A stretch of 64,000 nucleotides of DNA. Source: Candidatus Limimorpha caballi (GTDB taxonomy: Bacteria > Bacteroidota > Bacteroidia > Bacteroidales > F082). Shown piece after piece: positions 1 to 7,493 of the stretch. The stretch covers positions 19,776 to 83,775 of the forward strand of contig JAGHUX010000036.1 of the NCBI GenBank assembly GCA_018064605.1. Reading direction: 5' to 3'. How positions within the stretch are numbered: position 1 is the stretch's first letter; each line of letters begins with the position of its first letter. A program made the translations under genes and the position numbers. The notes under the pieces were generated by a model. That model saw only the letters and a program-made list of their open reading frames with translations, made no database searches and had not been told where the DNA came from.

Positions 1-2
1 CT

Positions 3-161
3 CTACAATTGAATCATGTTATCACAAGGATTTATCTCACGCCGAGCCGCTACGAAGACTCGTCGCTGGAATACACGGGCATTAACTGCCATGAAAACGA
101 CAGCTACATCGGGGTATTCGACGCGAAAGTCGCGGCAGACAGAGTCATCGTCGGGAAATGA
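3..161 (+). CDS. C-terminal end of an unrecognised protein (5' truncated by window edge)
   Basis: An open frame enters from the left edge and runs for 52 codons to TGA at 159-161. The composition is normal for a protein end (tyrosine-, aspartate- and glutamate-rich, ending VAADRVIVGK). It is followed at once by a strong hairpin, as expected at the end of a transcription unit. No family is recognisable from this fragment. A separate ATG-initiated frame over the same bases looks like a shadow because it has a serine/arginine/threonine-rich, unstructured composition. The last coding bases recur in the non-coding stretch near 3077. Confidence 0.5.
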   Translation, partial: LQLNHVITRIYLTPSRYEDSSLEYTGINCHENDSYIGVFDAKVAADRVIVGK

Positions 162-166
162 AGAAG

Positions 167-200
167 AAGGCCTGGTCAAACTCTTGTTAGACCAGGCCTT
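167..200. terminator. Bidirectional hairpin terminator
   Basis: A perfect 11-bp inverted repeat (167-177 with 190-200, arm aaggcctggtc) with a 12-base loop lies between the end of the plus-strand fragment and the end of the convergent lipoprotein gene. There is no long T-tract, so efficiency is uncertain, but the position suits both genes. Confidence 0.7.
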
Positions 201-236
201 GTATCAAGTCGGCTTTACAGACAAATCTTCCAATCC

Positions 237-1214
237 TCAATCAAATATATTTTGCAGTTCGCCATTGAATTTTATTGCGAAATCATGCTGTTCGGAGCCT
301 TTTGTCACAACAATGTTTTCTGAAGAAATATTGTAATGCGCGTCCCCGTCTTTTTCAATATATAAAGTACCTTCAGCGCCCACAAACGACTGTTCGATGG
401 CAGCTTTTGGATTCGCCAAGAACTCTATGATATTTACGTCCGTCATGTAGGCCACATTCGGGAGCATTAGCACCGGGTCGATATGGACGTCAAAAGTTCC
501 TGCGGGGAACTCCATCGCTGGGGAGAGCAGTGCAACAACGTTTGTCCTGGTTGTGTCTGTCGCGGCAGGATCGTTTTCGCAGAAGAAAGCTATGGAGAAG
601 TCACGGCCTTCAAATGAGGATGTCAGCAACATCGGGACCTTGATGTCATGCGATTCTCCATCAATGGTAAATGAGGCCTCCGTCGGTGGCGTTGGGACAA
701 CGGGCATCGAATATGTCCCGTCATAGTAAAGTTCAAAATCAACAGTTTCGCCAGAAAAAACGAGTTCTTCGTTGGTCATTTTCACACCGCTTGTGGTAAT
801 CCGTATGTTATTTCCTTCGCCGGTGATTTTTGCAGAGCCTTCCGTCGCGAAGTATGCGTTTTTAAGCATTTCATCGATAGATGTAGTTCCGTTACCGGTC
901 ATGGCGAGCAACATGGGGGTCGTTTCTGTGAGAATGACAGAGAGTCCCATGTCGCCTGTTTGAATTTCACCGCCAAGGAATATGAATCCAACGGCATCGG
1001 AAATGTCGTTTTCCGACTTTCTGATGAGGAGCATTGTACAGTCTTTTCCTTGAACGGTCACTTTGCCCGCCAAGGCACAGCCCAAATCATAAGTGTTGCC
1101 GTCAAGTTTGAAGGCGTTGCTGACGGACGGATTGTCGTCATCGCTTTTGCTGCAGGATGTGAATGACAGCATCGCTGCGGCAATCATCATGAATGATATG
1201 AATAACTTTTTCAT
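237..1214 (-). CDS. Lipoprotein of unknown function, 325 aa
   Basis: The start is taken at the ATG at 1214 because it opens a lipoprotein signal (MKKLFISFMMIAAAMLSFTSCSK). A longer frame upstream adds only an unlikely leader. The lipobox cysteine is near residue 21 and is followed by an SKSDDDN stretch, as in many Bacteroidota surface lipoproteins. The mature part looks like two related beta-rich segments: each starts with an FxLDG/FTIDG-type strand (about residues 35 and 180) and carries a glycine-rich turn. No catalytic motif is visible. The protein is probably anchored to the outer membrane. The family is not recognised, so any substrate is unknown. Confidence 0.75.
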   Translation of the reverse strand: MKKLFISFMMIAAAMLSFTSCSKSDDDNPSVSNAFKLDGNTYDLGCALAGKVTVQGKDCTMLLIRKSENDISDAVGFIFLGGEIQTGDMGLSVILTETTPMLLAMTGNGTTSIDEMLKNAYFATEGSAKITGEGNNIRITTSGVKMTNEELVFSGETVDFELYYDGTYSMPVVPTPPTEASFTIDGESHDIKVPMLLTSSFEGRDFSIAFFCENDPAATDTTRTNVVALLSPAMEFPAGTFDVHIDPVLMLPNVAYMTDVNIIEFLANPKAAIEQSFVGAEGTLYIEKDGDAHYNISSENIVVTKGSEQHDFAIKFNGELQNIFD

Positions 1215-1284
1215 TTTTTTGATATTAAACAGTTTTTTAATGCAAACGAAATGAACAAAACACTCTAATTGTGTCAACTACACT

Positions 1285-1324
1285 AAAAAATGAGTTTGAT
1301 AATAATATGTCGAACTCATTTTTT
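1285..1324. terminator. Hairpin with A/T tracts
   Basis: A 12-bp perfect stem (1285-1296 with 1313-1324) pairs aaaaaatgagtt with aactcatttttt. It lies just downstream of the small lipoprotein gene on the minus strand, where the stem ends in T residues. It probably ends that transcript before the 325-aa lipoprotein gene. Confidence 0.6.
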
Positions 1325-1392
1325 AACCTGACAAATGACGTTATCTGTCTAACGTCTCGTTTTTAGAAACCAAGGAGTCAATTTGAACTTTA

Positions 1393-1560
1393 TTAGTTGT
1401 TCTGCTCAAGATCAATGACATCAGATTCTGTTTCAACACCGTTTTCAATAGTGTTTTCAACATTCAGCATGTCGGGGGCAATCGTGTCATCGTGTTTACA
1501 ATTTGTAAAAAGCGTCATTCCACCAACTAAAAGCAGAACTGCTATTAATACTTTTTTCAT
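1393..1560 (-). CDS. Small lipoprotein, 55 aa
   Basis: This is a short gene reading MKKVLIAVLLLVGGMTLF, then TNC at the lipobox (cysteine 21), then an acidic mature tail with many Asp, Glu and Asn. It has a normal stop at 1393-1395, a hairpin terminator downstream and a TAnnTTTG promoter element about 105 bases upstream. Those signals make it more convincing than its length alone. The mature peptide is only about 35 residues and has no recognisable domain. It is likely membrane-anchored and of unknown function. Confidence 0.6.
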   Translation of the reverse strand: MKKVLIAVLLLVGGMTLFTNCKHDDTIAPDMLNVENTIENGVETESDVIDLEQNN

Positions 1561-1665
1561 TGTGATTTATTTTTAATGCATGGACTTCTGTTTTTGCTTT
1601 TTCCACGCCGCCATTCTGAATTTCGCGAAGTCCGTTTAACGAAATCCAAAATGGAAACGACGCTG

Positions 1666-1673
1666 CAAAGTTA
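1666..1673 (-). promoter_or_regulatory. Bacteroidota -7 promoter element (TAACTTTG)
   Basis: The minus strand reads TAACTTTG, matching TAnnTTTG, upstream of the 55-aa lipoprotein gene. Confidence 0.5.
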
Positions 1674-1780
1674 CATTTTTTTATGATTTATTCATTTTTT
1701 TTCAAAAAAAAAATTTGAATACCAATAATTTAACACAAATTCACATCATCTTCTTCATAAAACAGCAGAAAAATGTCGGC

Positions 1781-3022
1781 TTACTCGCTGTCGTTCATAA
1801 GAAACGGTTCCAAGAAATCAAACCATCCCATATAAGTCAGCAGGAACTCAGCCCCGGACATGAAATGATCTGGGAAAGTCAGGTCGGTCAACGTCGAATT
1901 TGGCCATGCATCTTTGGCTAAGACAGAACATTCGCATGGCACGATGTCGTCATCCGGACAATGAAACAGTTTCACGGGAGTCTGCGGAGCCGTCTTAATC
2001 AGTGAATTCTTTTCCAAGGCGACGAAAAATCTTTGAATATCTTCATTTCCGTTATATTCTGAAGAAGCCGCGTAAAAATCCGGATGGATGACTTTCGAGA
2101 TCGTATCGCCGAGGATTTCGTGAAGATACGACACCTGCGTGTTATCAAAAAGCTTGTCATAACCCTTGTCGAAAATCCTCCGGGCATACATGTTATGATA
2201 ATTCAAATCCAGATGCTCGCCGTAATTCATGCCTCTGATAACAAATGGAATATACCCGTTCCTTGAGAACGTCTGGTCGGGACTTGCTGTAAAGCGGTTG
2301 AAGAACCTAACCAAATCGTATGGCCCCGCACCAGCCCACACATCATCTATCCTATCCTGCATCCCCCGCGACTCCATCTCAAGCAAAGTAGATATTGTGG
2401 CGGCACCGCCCTGAGAATAACCCATCAGCACTATTTTGTCGTCATTACGTGCCAAATCAGTCTGTTCGAGATATTGCTCCGCAGCGGAAAACATATCCGC
2501 ACAAGTCGTGCCTGTGAGAGATGAAACCAGATAGGGATGAAGGAGATCAGGCTGTTCCGTACTGCCATAACCCAGGTAATCAGCCAAAACGACGACATCG
2601 CCGTTGACAGCCGGAGCCGCTTCCATCGGAAACCCAATCGTTGACGGCGCCACGTTGATGTCACAAGTGCCGTGCTGCACACTCACTATCTTGTCGTATT
2701 CCGTAAGTGAAGTCGGATAAGTAATAATGCCTGAAGCTGTTACGACATCACCGTCAACGCCCGTCGTCGTGTATAAAATGCTCACGACCCTGACATCACG
2801 TACAAGTGTGGCAATTAAACCTTCAAACGCCGCAATAGGCTGAATCTGAGAACAAATGGAATGTGCCACTTCGCGTTTTGTCATAACGACATCTTTCGTC
2901 ACCGATACAAGTTGTCCTGTCTTTGTCTCTTCAGAATTATTGTTTAAAGAATCGTCGTCTGACTTATTGCATGCTGCGCAAAACAGGAGCGCAAATGCGA
3001 AAATGAATAATTTTCTCTTCAT
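1781..3022 (-). CDS. Alpha/beta hydrolase lipoprotein (secretory lipase/peptidase-like), 413 aa
   Basis: The start at 3022 gives a lipoprotein signal with lipobox cysteine 18 (LLFCAAC) and a DDD-containing tether. The mature part is an alpha/beta hydrolase: the nucleophile elbow GYSQGG places serine 203, a DDD acid candidate is at 357-359 in a PDDDIVP loop, and histidine 386 lies in FPDHF. The layout, with a long lid region before the acid residue, resembles secretory lipase or peptide-hydrolase families. The order of elements supports an active enzyme tethered to the cell surface. The substrate (ester, lipid or peptide) cannot be decided. A TAnnTTTG element lies about 26 bases before the start. 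Confidence 0.85.
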   Translation of the reverse strand: MKRKLFIFAFALLFCAACNKSDDDSLNNNSEETKTGQLVSVTKDVVMTKREVAHSICSQIQPIAAFEGLIATLVRDVRVVSILYTTTGVDGDVVTASGIITYPTSLTEYDKIVSVQHGTCDINVAPSTIGFPMEAAPAVNGDVVVLADYLGYGSTEQPDLLHPYLVSSLTGTTCADMFSAAEQYLEQTDLARNDDKIVLMGYSQGGAATISTLLEMESRGMQDRIDDVWAGAGPYDLVRFFNRFTASPDQTFSRNGYIPFVIRGMNYGEHLDLNYHNMYARRIFDKGYDKLFDNTQVSYLHEILGDTISKVIHPDFYAASSEYNGNEDIQRFFVALEKNSLIKTAPQTPVKLFHCPDDDIVPCECSVLAKDAWPNSTLTDLTFPDHFMSGAEFLLTYMGWFDFLEPFLMNDSE

Positions 3023-3047
3023 CTGTTTTATAAATGAATTCAGGCGG

Positions 3048-3055
3048 CAAAGTTA
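3048..3055 (-). promoter_or_regulatory. -7 promoter element (TAACTTTG) for the hydrolase
   Basis: The minus strand reads TAACTTTG, 26 bases upstream of the hydrolase ATG. Confidence 0.55.
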
Positions 3056-3099
3056 CATCTTTTTTTGAAAAACAGAATCATCGTCGGGAAATGAAGTGG

Positions 3100-3615
3100 C
3101 TAAAAGCACTTCCGTTCCAGCATCTCCGCGAACGCGATCTTGAACCACGCCGTGTAATTTTCGGGATGTTTTTCGATGTCGGACTTGATGTTTTCGACGG
3201 TCTCGTATTTGTACGTATCGACTTCTTCCTTATTAATCAAAGGTGTATTGTCTGAAGTCCCGATGAAGACATGGTCAAACTCATGTTCGGTGAGACCTTG
3301 CATCACGTCGGCCTTATAGATGAAGCTGAAAATCTCCTTCAGTTCGCATTCCATGCCCATCTCCTCCATGAGGCGGCGTTTTGTCGCGGCTCCGAGACTC
3401 TCGCCGTCGCGCGGATGGCTGCAGCAGGTGTTCGTCCACAGCCCGGGCGTGTGGTATTTCGTCAAGGCGCGGCGCTGGAGAAGCATCTCCTTTTTCGAGT
3501 TGAAGATGAAAATCGAGAACGCGCGGTGCAACGTCGGGTTGACGTGAGCTTCCATCTTCTCCATCAGCCCGACCTGATTATCTTGATTGTCAACGAGTAC
3601 TACGTATTCCGGCAT
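3100..3615 (-). CDS. idi: Isopentenyl-diphosphate delta-isomerase, type I
   Basis: It interconverts isopentenyl and dimethylallyl diphosphate for isoprenoid synthesis in the cytoplasm. The Nudix-like fold is visible. The start MPEYVVLVDNQDNQVG is typical of the family, the catalytic cysteine lies in WTNTCCSHP, the Nudix-like helix is around RRLMEEMG, and the catalytic-glutamate strand lies in TEHEFDHVF. The ATG at 3615 is preferred over an upstream frame beginning at 3660, because family proteins begin at MPEYV and the extra 15 residues look unrelated. About 171 aa is close to the usual bacterial length. It is the last gene before ychF, on the same strand. Confidence 0.93.
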   Translation of the reverse strand: MPEYVVLVDNQDNQVGLMEKMEAHVNPTLHRAFSIFIFNSKKEMLLQRRALTKYHTPGLWTNTCCSHPRDGESLGAATKRRLMEEMGMECELKEIFSFIYKADVMQGLTEHEFDHVFIGTSDNTPLINKEEVDTYKYETVENIKSDIEKHPENYTAWFKIAFAEMLERKCF

Positions 3616-3714
3616 TGTCACTTTTTCCGTTTGCCGGGTACATGTCAGCTTCGCTGCCATGTACTCGGTTATTCAAATAATGCCTTACAGGCACATTTTT
3701 TCTGTTATTTATTA

Positions 3715-4782
3715 CTACACGTTAAACCTTATATTAATAATGTCGCCGTCCTTCACGACGTAAGTCTTGCCTTCGACGCCGAACTTTCCGGCTTCCTTGA
3801 CGGCCTGTTCGGAGCCGTAGTGCAGGAAGTCTTCGGTGCTCATCACCTCGGCGCGGATGAAGCCGCGTTGCAGGTCGCTGTGGATGACGCCCGCCGCCAT
3901 CGGAGCCGTGTCGCCGACGTGTATTGTCCAAGCGCGGGTCTCATCGGGGCCTGTGGTGAAGAACGACTGCAGTTTCAAGGTGCTGTACGCCAGACGCACG
4001 AGGCGGTTCACGCCGGGTTCGGTCAGGCCGGCGTCCTCCATGAAGAGCTGACGGTCGTCCTCGTCGAGTTCGGCGATTTCCGACTCAAGCTTGCCCGCCA
4101 AAATCACCATGTCTTCGCCGTGAAGCGCGGCCTTCACCGCCTCGGTGTATTTGTTTCCCGTCAGGGCCGAAGCGTCGTCAACGTTGCAGACGTACATGAT
4201 CGGCTTGACCGTGAGCAGCTGAATGTCCTGGATATATTTCTTGTCTTCCTCGGAGACGTCGGCGGTGCGGGCGTTCTGCATGTTTTCGAGAACCTCCTTA
4301 TAAATCGAAAGGACCTCGAAGGCGCGTTTGTTGTCCTTGTCGCCGTTCTTGAGCAGTTTCTCGACGCGTTGCAGCTTGCGTGTCACGAGGTCGAGGTCGC
4401 GCACCTGAAGCTCAAGGTCAACGAGTTCCATGTCGCGGACGGGGTCGATGCTTCCTTCGCTGTGCGGGACGTTCGGGTCGTCGAAGCAGCGCAGCACGTG
4501 GATGAGCGCATCGACGGTCTGGACTTCGGCGAGGAGTTTGTTGCCGACACCCTGTCCGCCCCTGCTGAGGCCCGGAAGGTCAACGATCTCGACCGTCGCC
4601 GGAATGACTTTCCTCGAATGAGAGATGTTGTCGATGAGTTTGAGGCGTTCGTCCTTGACCTCGCACATCCCGATATTCGACTTTGTAGCAAAGCCTATTT
4701 CAGCTTTAGTGTTTGATATACAATTAAATATAGTTGTCTTTCCAGTATTTGAAAGACCGATGATTCCGCAATTGAGTGCCAT
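3715..4782 (-). CDS. ychF: Redox-regulated ATPase YchF (Obg-like family)
   Basis: This is a ribosome-associated P-loop ATPase of the TRAFAC class. The start at 4782 gives MALNCGIIG followed directly by the Walker A motif GLSNTGKTT, as in the family. An upstream extension to 4824 would add an unrelated leader. Further G motifs are DLPGLSRGGQG (G3) and CNVDD, at the place where YchF proteins carry the altered specificity motif that favours ATP. The C-terminal TGS-like domain ends in KTYVVKDGDIINIRFNV. The length of 355 aa is normal. A -7 element lies 16 bases before the ATG. Confidence 0.95.
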   Translation of the reverse strand: MALNCGIIGLSNTGKTTIFNCISNTKAEIGFATKSNIGMCEVKDERLKLIDNISHSRKVIPATVEIVDLPGLSRGGQGVGNKLLAEVQTVDALIHVLRCFDDPNVPHSEGSIDPVRDMELVDLELQVRDLDLVTRKLQRVEKLLKNGDKDNKRAFEVLSIYKEVLENMQNARTADVSEEDKKYIQDIQLLTVKPIMYVCNVDDASALTGNKYTEAVKAALHGEDMVILAGKLESEIAELDEDDRQLFMEDAGLTEPGVNRLVRLAYSTLKLQSFFTTGPDETRAWTIHVGDTAPMAAGVIHSDLQRGFIRAEVMSTEDFLHYGSEQAVKEAGKFGVEGKTYVVKDGDIINIRFNV

Positions 4783-4797
4783 CTTTTTAAATTTTTG

Positions 4798-4805
4798 CAA
4801 AAATA
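4798..4805 (-). promoter_or_regulatory. -7 promoter element (TATTTTTG) for ychF
   Basis: The minus strand reads TATTTTTG just upstream of the ychF start. Confidence 0.55.
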
Positions 4806-4888
4806 CAAAAAAGACTTCAGCCATCGGTCACCTGCCATCAGTTTTTTATCAAAAAATAGAAATGCGTCAAACATGTCAAATTTAGTCA

Positions 4889-4896
4889 TATTTTTG
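4889..4896 (+). promoter_or_regulatory. -7 promoter element (TATTTTTG) for the EamA transporter
   Basis: TATTTTTG sits 26 bases before the ATG at 4922. A purine-rich aaaggaaaaag stretch follows directly before the start. Confidence 0.6.
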
Positions 4897-4921
4897 CGCG
4901 AAATTTTTCAAAGGAAAAAGA

Positions 4922-5902
4922 ATGTTTGTCGGAGAATTGATTTCGTTAGGCGTCGCCCTTTCGTGGACCGCCACTGCGCTTTTCGCCGAGGTCGGCTCGA
5001 AGCGGATGGGGTCGTTGCCGTTCAACACGATACGTATGACGATGTCGCTCGCGTTCCTCGTCGTCACCCTTTGGCTGGTGATGGGAGTCCCCTACCCGCG
5101 TTACGCCGACGGCGGCACATGGACGTGGCTGCTGCTTTCGGGCGTGGTCGGCTACGTCATCGGCGACTACTGTCTGATGCAGGGTTACATCCACATCGGG
5201 TCGCGTTTCGGGCAGCTTTTCATGACTTTGTCGGCACCCACGGCGGCCATCACCGGACGAGTCTTTCTCGGCGAGCAGATGCGTCCGACGGCCATCATCG
5301 GAATGATTATCACATTAAGCGGCATCGCACTGTCCATCTTGTCAAAAAGCGATGACTCCCAACAGCATAGCATTCGTTTCAAGCTTCCCGCGAGAGGTGT
5401 TTTCTATGCGGCGATGGCTGGTATCTGCCAAGGTTTCGGGCTTGTGCTGAGCAAAATCGGGCTGACACATTACGATGCAGCATTGTCCGCCGTCGGCATC
5501 GCGCACGACGCGGTGTTTGAAGGCGCGTTGTTGCAGTTGCCAGCCAGCGTCAGCATGTCGTTTGCCGCCACCACCATCCGCGCCTACATCGGGCTCATCG
5601 GTTTCTTCCTGGCTTTGATGATCTTCAACAGAGACGGCTTGGAGAAGCTCCGTCGCGCCGTCAGCGACCGCAAGGCGATGTGGTGCGTGTTCGCCTCCAC
5701 CATCTTCGGCCCGTTCATCGGTGTCAGCGCGTCGTTGCTCGCCACGCAGTTCACATCTGCCGGCATCGCGCAGACGCTCTTCGCACTCACGCCGATACTC
5801 ATCATCGCGCCGGCGGCGGTGCTTTTCCACCAGAAGGTGACAGCGCGTGAGGTGGTCGGGGCAGTTGTCAGCGTGGCGGGAGTCTGCTTGTTTTTCGTGT
5901 AA
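4922..5902 (+). CDS. EamA/DMT family transporter, 326 aa
   Basis: This is an integral inner-membrane protein with about ten hydrophobic helices arranged as two EamA repeats. The first runs from residue 1 to about 140 and ends in GEQMRPTAIIGMIITLSGIAL. The second runs from about 160 to 325 and ends in FHQKVTAREVVGAVVSVAGVCLFF. The matching ends of the two halves are the family hallmark. Drug/metabolite transporters of this type usually export amino acids or other small metabolites, and the substrate cannot be read from sequence. The start is supported by aaaggaaaaag immediately upstream. Confidence 0.9.
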   Translation: MFVGELISLGVALSWTATALFAEVGSKRMGSLPFNTIRMTMSLAFLVVTLWLVMGVPYPRYADGGTWTWLLLSGVVGYVIGDYCLMQGYIHIGSRFGQLFMTLSAPTAAITGRVFLGEQMRPTAIIGMIITLSGIALSILSKSDDSQQHSIRFKLPARGVFYAAMAGICQGFGLVLSKIGLTHYDAALSAVGIAHDAVFEGALLQLPASVSMSFAATTIRAYIGLIGFFLALMIFNRDGLEKLRRAVSDRKAMWCVFASTIFGPFIGVSASLLATQFTSAGIAQTLFALTPILIIAPAAVLFHQKVTAREVVGAVVSVAGVCLFFV

Positions 5903-6036
5903 CAAGTGCCGGAAACAATCAAATTGATTGAATCGTGGACAAGTCCCAAAAAGTTCATGGAGTCATCATTAACTTCAATTATGGAATAAAAAGTCTTTGA
6001 TTTCTCCACTTTTTTTCATCCGAACCATTTTATGCT

Positions 6037-6044
6037 TATTTTTG
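6037..6044 (+). promoter_or_regulatory. -7 promoter element (TATTTTTG)
   Basis: TATTTTTG lies 21 bases before the ATG of the T5orf172 protein. Confidence 0.55.
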
Positions 6045-6064
6045 CGGCTTAAAACCACGCAATC

Positions 6065-6748
6065 ATGTCAAATAACGAAATTGGTTATGTCTATATCCTG
6101 ACCAATCCAAGTTTCAGGGAAGACTGGGTTAAGATTGGGAAAAGCTCGCGTCCTGTTGACGTGAGGTCGAAGGAACTCGACAACACCGCTGTACCTCTTC
6201 CCTTTGAGATTTATGCCACCTTGAAGACATCAAAATACGCCATAGTTGAAAAGCAGATACACAAACAGATTGACAGACTTACCGACTTGAGGATCAGGCA
6301 GAACCGTGAGTTTTTCAACATCGCGCCGGATGTCGCCCTTGATATTATGCGCGACATCGCTGACTTGCTCGATGACGCCGAAATTGCGGTGTACGTGAAT
6401 GGCAAACCAATGATATCCAAAGACAAAGACGAGGATAAAAAAATAAAAGACGAGGTAGAGACAAAGAAACACTTGGCTTCAAAGCCATCCTTCAAATTCC
6501 CAATGATCGGCTTGAAAGTCGGTGATGTCGTGACATTCTCACCGACCGGCGTTGAAGTGAGAGTCGCAACTGACAACAAGGTCGAATATGAAGGAAGATT
6601 GTGGTCACTGTCAGCATTCACTGCGACATTTATGCCAATCGAAAAGCAAAACACTTCCGGTGCCTATCAGGGGCCGAAGTACTTCACATACAAAGGTAAG
6701 ACTCTGAATGATTTGAGAAATGAGAACGAAGGCATGACAGCAGAATGA
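6065..6748 (+). CDS. T5orf172 (GIY-YIG superfamily) domain protein, 227 aa
   Basis: The first 100 residues match the T5orf172 type of GIY-YIG fold. GYVYILTNPSF carries the YVYIL strand, WVKIGKS the second conserved strand, and RSKELDNTAVPLPFEI the typical helix. Histidine in EKQIHKQ and the REFFNI strand complete the domain. Residues 120-150 are a lysine-rich linker. The C-terminal 80 residues (VGDVVTFSPTGVEV to LSAFTATFM) look like a small beta-barrel of the kind fused to such nucleases in phage and restriction-linked proteins. Its action on DNA is inferred from the fold. No system gene lies beside it. Confidence 0.75.
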   Translation: MSNNEIGYVYILTNPSFREDWVKIGKSSRPVDVRSKELDNTAVPLPFEIYATLKTSKYAIVEKQIHKQIDRLTDLRIRQNREFFNIAPDVALDIMRDIADLLDDAEIAVYVNGKPMISKDKDEDKKIKDEVETKKHLASKPSFKFPMIGLKVGDVVTFSPTGVEVRVATDNKVEYEGRLWSLSAFTATFMPIEKQNTSGAYQGPKYFTYKGKTLNDLRNENEGMTAE

Positions 6749-6769
6749 TGTGGTGGCAGGTTTCGCGTT

Positions 6770-7228
6770 TCATGGTTGATAACCACGCAGAAACCCCTCA
6801 CATCCTTCAACTATGTCGTCAAACGTCTTCTCAAAATCGCCGGTGTACCAAGGGTCGGCGACATCGCGGCGTTTGCCGGCATGCGACATCATCAGCGAAA
6901 TCTTGCCATCGGTGTCCTCGCCGAGGAGCCTCCTCAAATTCCGCAGGTTGTTTTCATCCATCGCGATGATGAAATCGTAGTATTCATAGTCGCAGTGCGT
7001 AATCTGGCGGGCCATGCGGCTGCCGTATCTCACGCCTTTCCGCGACAGAATCCGTCGCGCCGGAGGATAGATGTCGTTGCCGATCTCCTCGGTCGAGGTC
7101 GCCGCCGACGCAATCTCGAACTCGTCAGCCATGCCGGATTTCTCCACCATGTCCTTCAAAATATATTCCGCCATCGGACTGCGGCAGATATTCCCGTGGC
7201 AGACGAAAAGCACTTTATGTTTTCTCAT
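6770..7228 (-). CDS. Low-molecular-weight protein tyrosine phosphatase
   Basis: This cytoplasmic phosphatase dephosphorylates phosphotyrosine or small acyl phosphates. The P-loop CHGNICRS gives nucleophile cysteine 10 and arginine 16. The general acid aspartate 125 lies in DPWYTG, and a tyrosine pair (EYYDF) lies near the active-site rim. The length of 152 aa is standard. The gene is convergent with the T5orf172 gene, 21 bases away, and has its own -7 element upstream. In Bacteroidota such enzymes often pair with capsule kinases, but none is seen here. Confidence 0.93.
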   Translation of the reverse strand: MRKHKVLFVCHGNICRSPMAEYILKDMVEKSGMADEFEIASAATSTEEIGNDIYPPARRILSRKGVRYGSRMARQITHCDYEYYDFIIAMDENNLRNLRRLLGEDTDGKISLMMSHAGKRRDVADPWYTGDFEKTFDDIVEGCEGFLRGYQP

Positions 7229-7242
7229 TTTAATTTTTTCGG

Positions 7243-7250
7243 CAAAATTA
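7243..7250 (-). promoter_or_regulatory. -7 promoter element (TAATTTTG) for the phosphatase
   Basis: The minus strand reads TAATTTTG, 15 bases before the phosphatase ATG. Confidence 0.5.
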
Positions 7251-7350
7251 CAAAAAAGTCGCGAAAATGGATTTGTTTTCCCACAAGTCGCGAAAATACA
7301 TCCATGAATATTTTTTTCAAGAAAAAGTTATTGTGTATCAAAACTTTTTG

Positions 7351-7358
7351 TATTTTTG
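7351..7358 (+). promoter_or_regulatory. -7 promoter element (TATTTTTG) for rpsA
   Basis: TATTTTTG is followed by GCGCC, giving a leader of about 130 bases before the rpsA ATG. Confidence 0.6.
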
Positions 7359-7383
7359 CGCCTCGTTCAAATCTTATCCCAAA

Positions 7384-7409
7384 ATTGATTTTTCAAATTG
7401 AAAATCAAT
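7384..7409 (+). promoter_or_regulatory. Hairpin in the rpsA leader
   Basis: The arms attgatttttcaa (7384-7396) and ttgaaaatcaat (7398-7409) form a near-perfect stem with one bulged T and almost no loop, in the long untranslated leader. S1 autoregulates its own mRNA in other bacteria, and this hairpin may take part here, but that is only inferred. Confidence 0.35.
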
Positions 7410-7493
7410 GATTTGAAAATTATTAATTAAAGTCAAACAATCCTCGGTGTTTTAATTTGGGAGGAATATCGGGTACAATTTTACAAAAAATAA

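Noticed and set aside
3271..4716. A 481-codon plus-strand frame opposite idi and ychF.
   Set aside because: The minus-strand genes carry clear family motifs. The plus-strand frame has none and spans two genes.
5906..5989. A 27-codon open stretch (GTG start) in frame after the EamA stop codon.
   Set aside because: No ribosome binding site, no family signal and no promoter. The length is within what chance allows.
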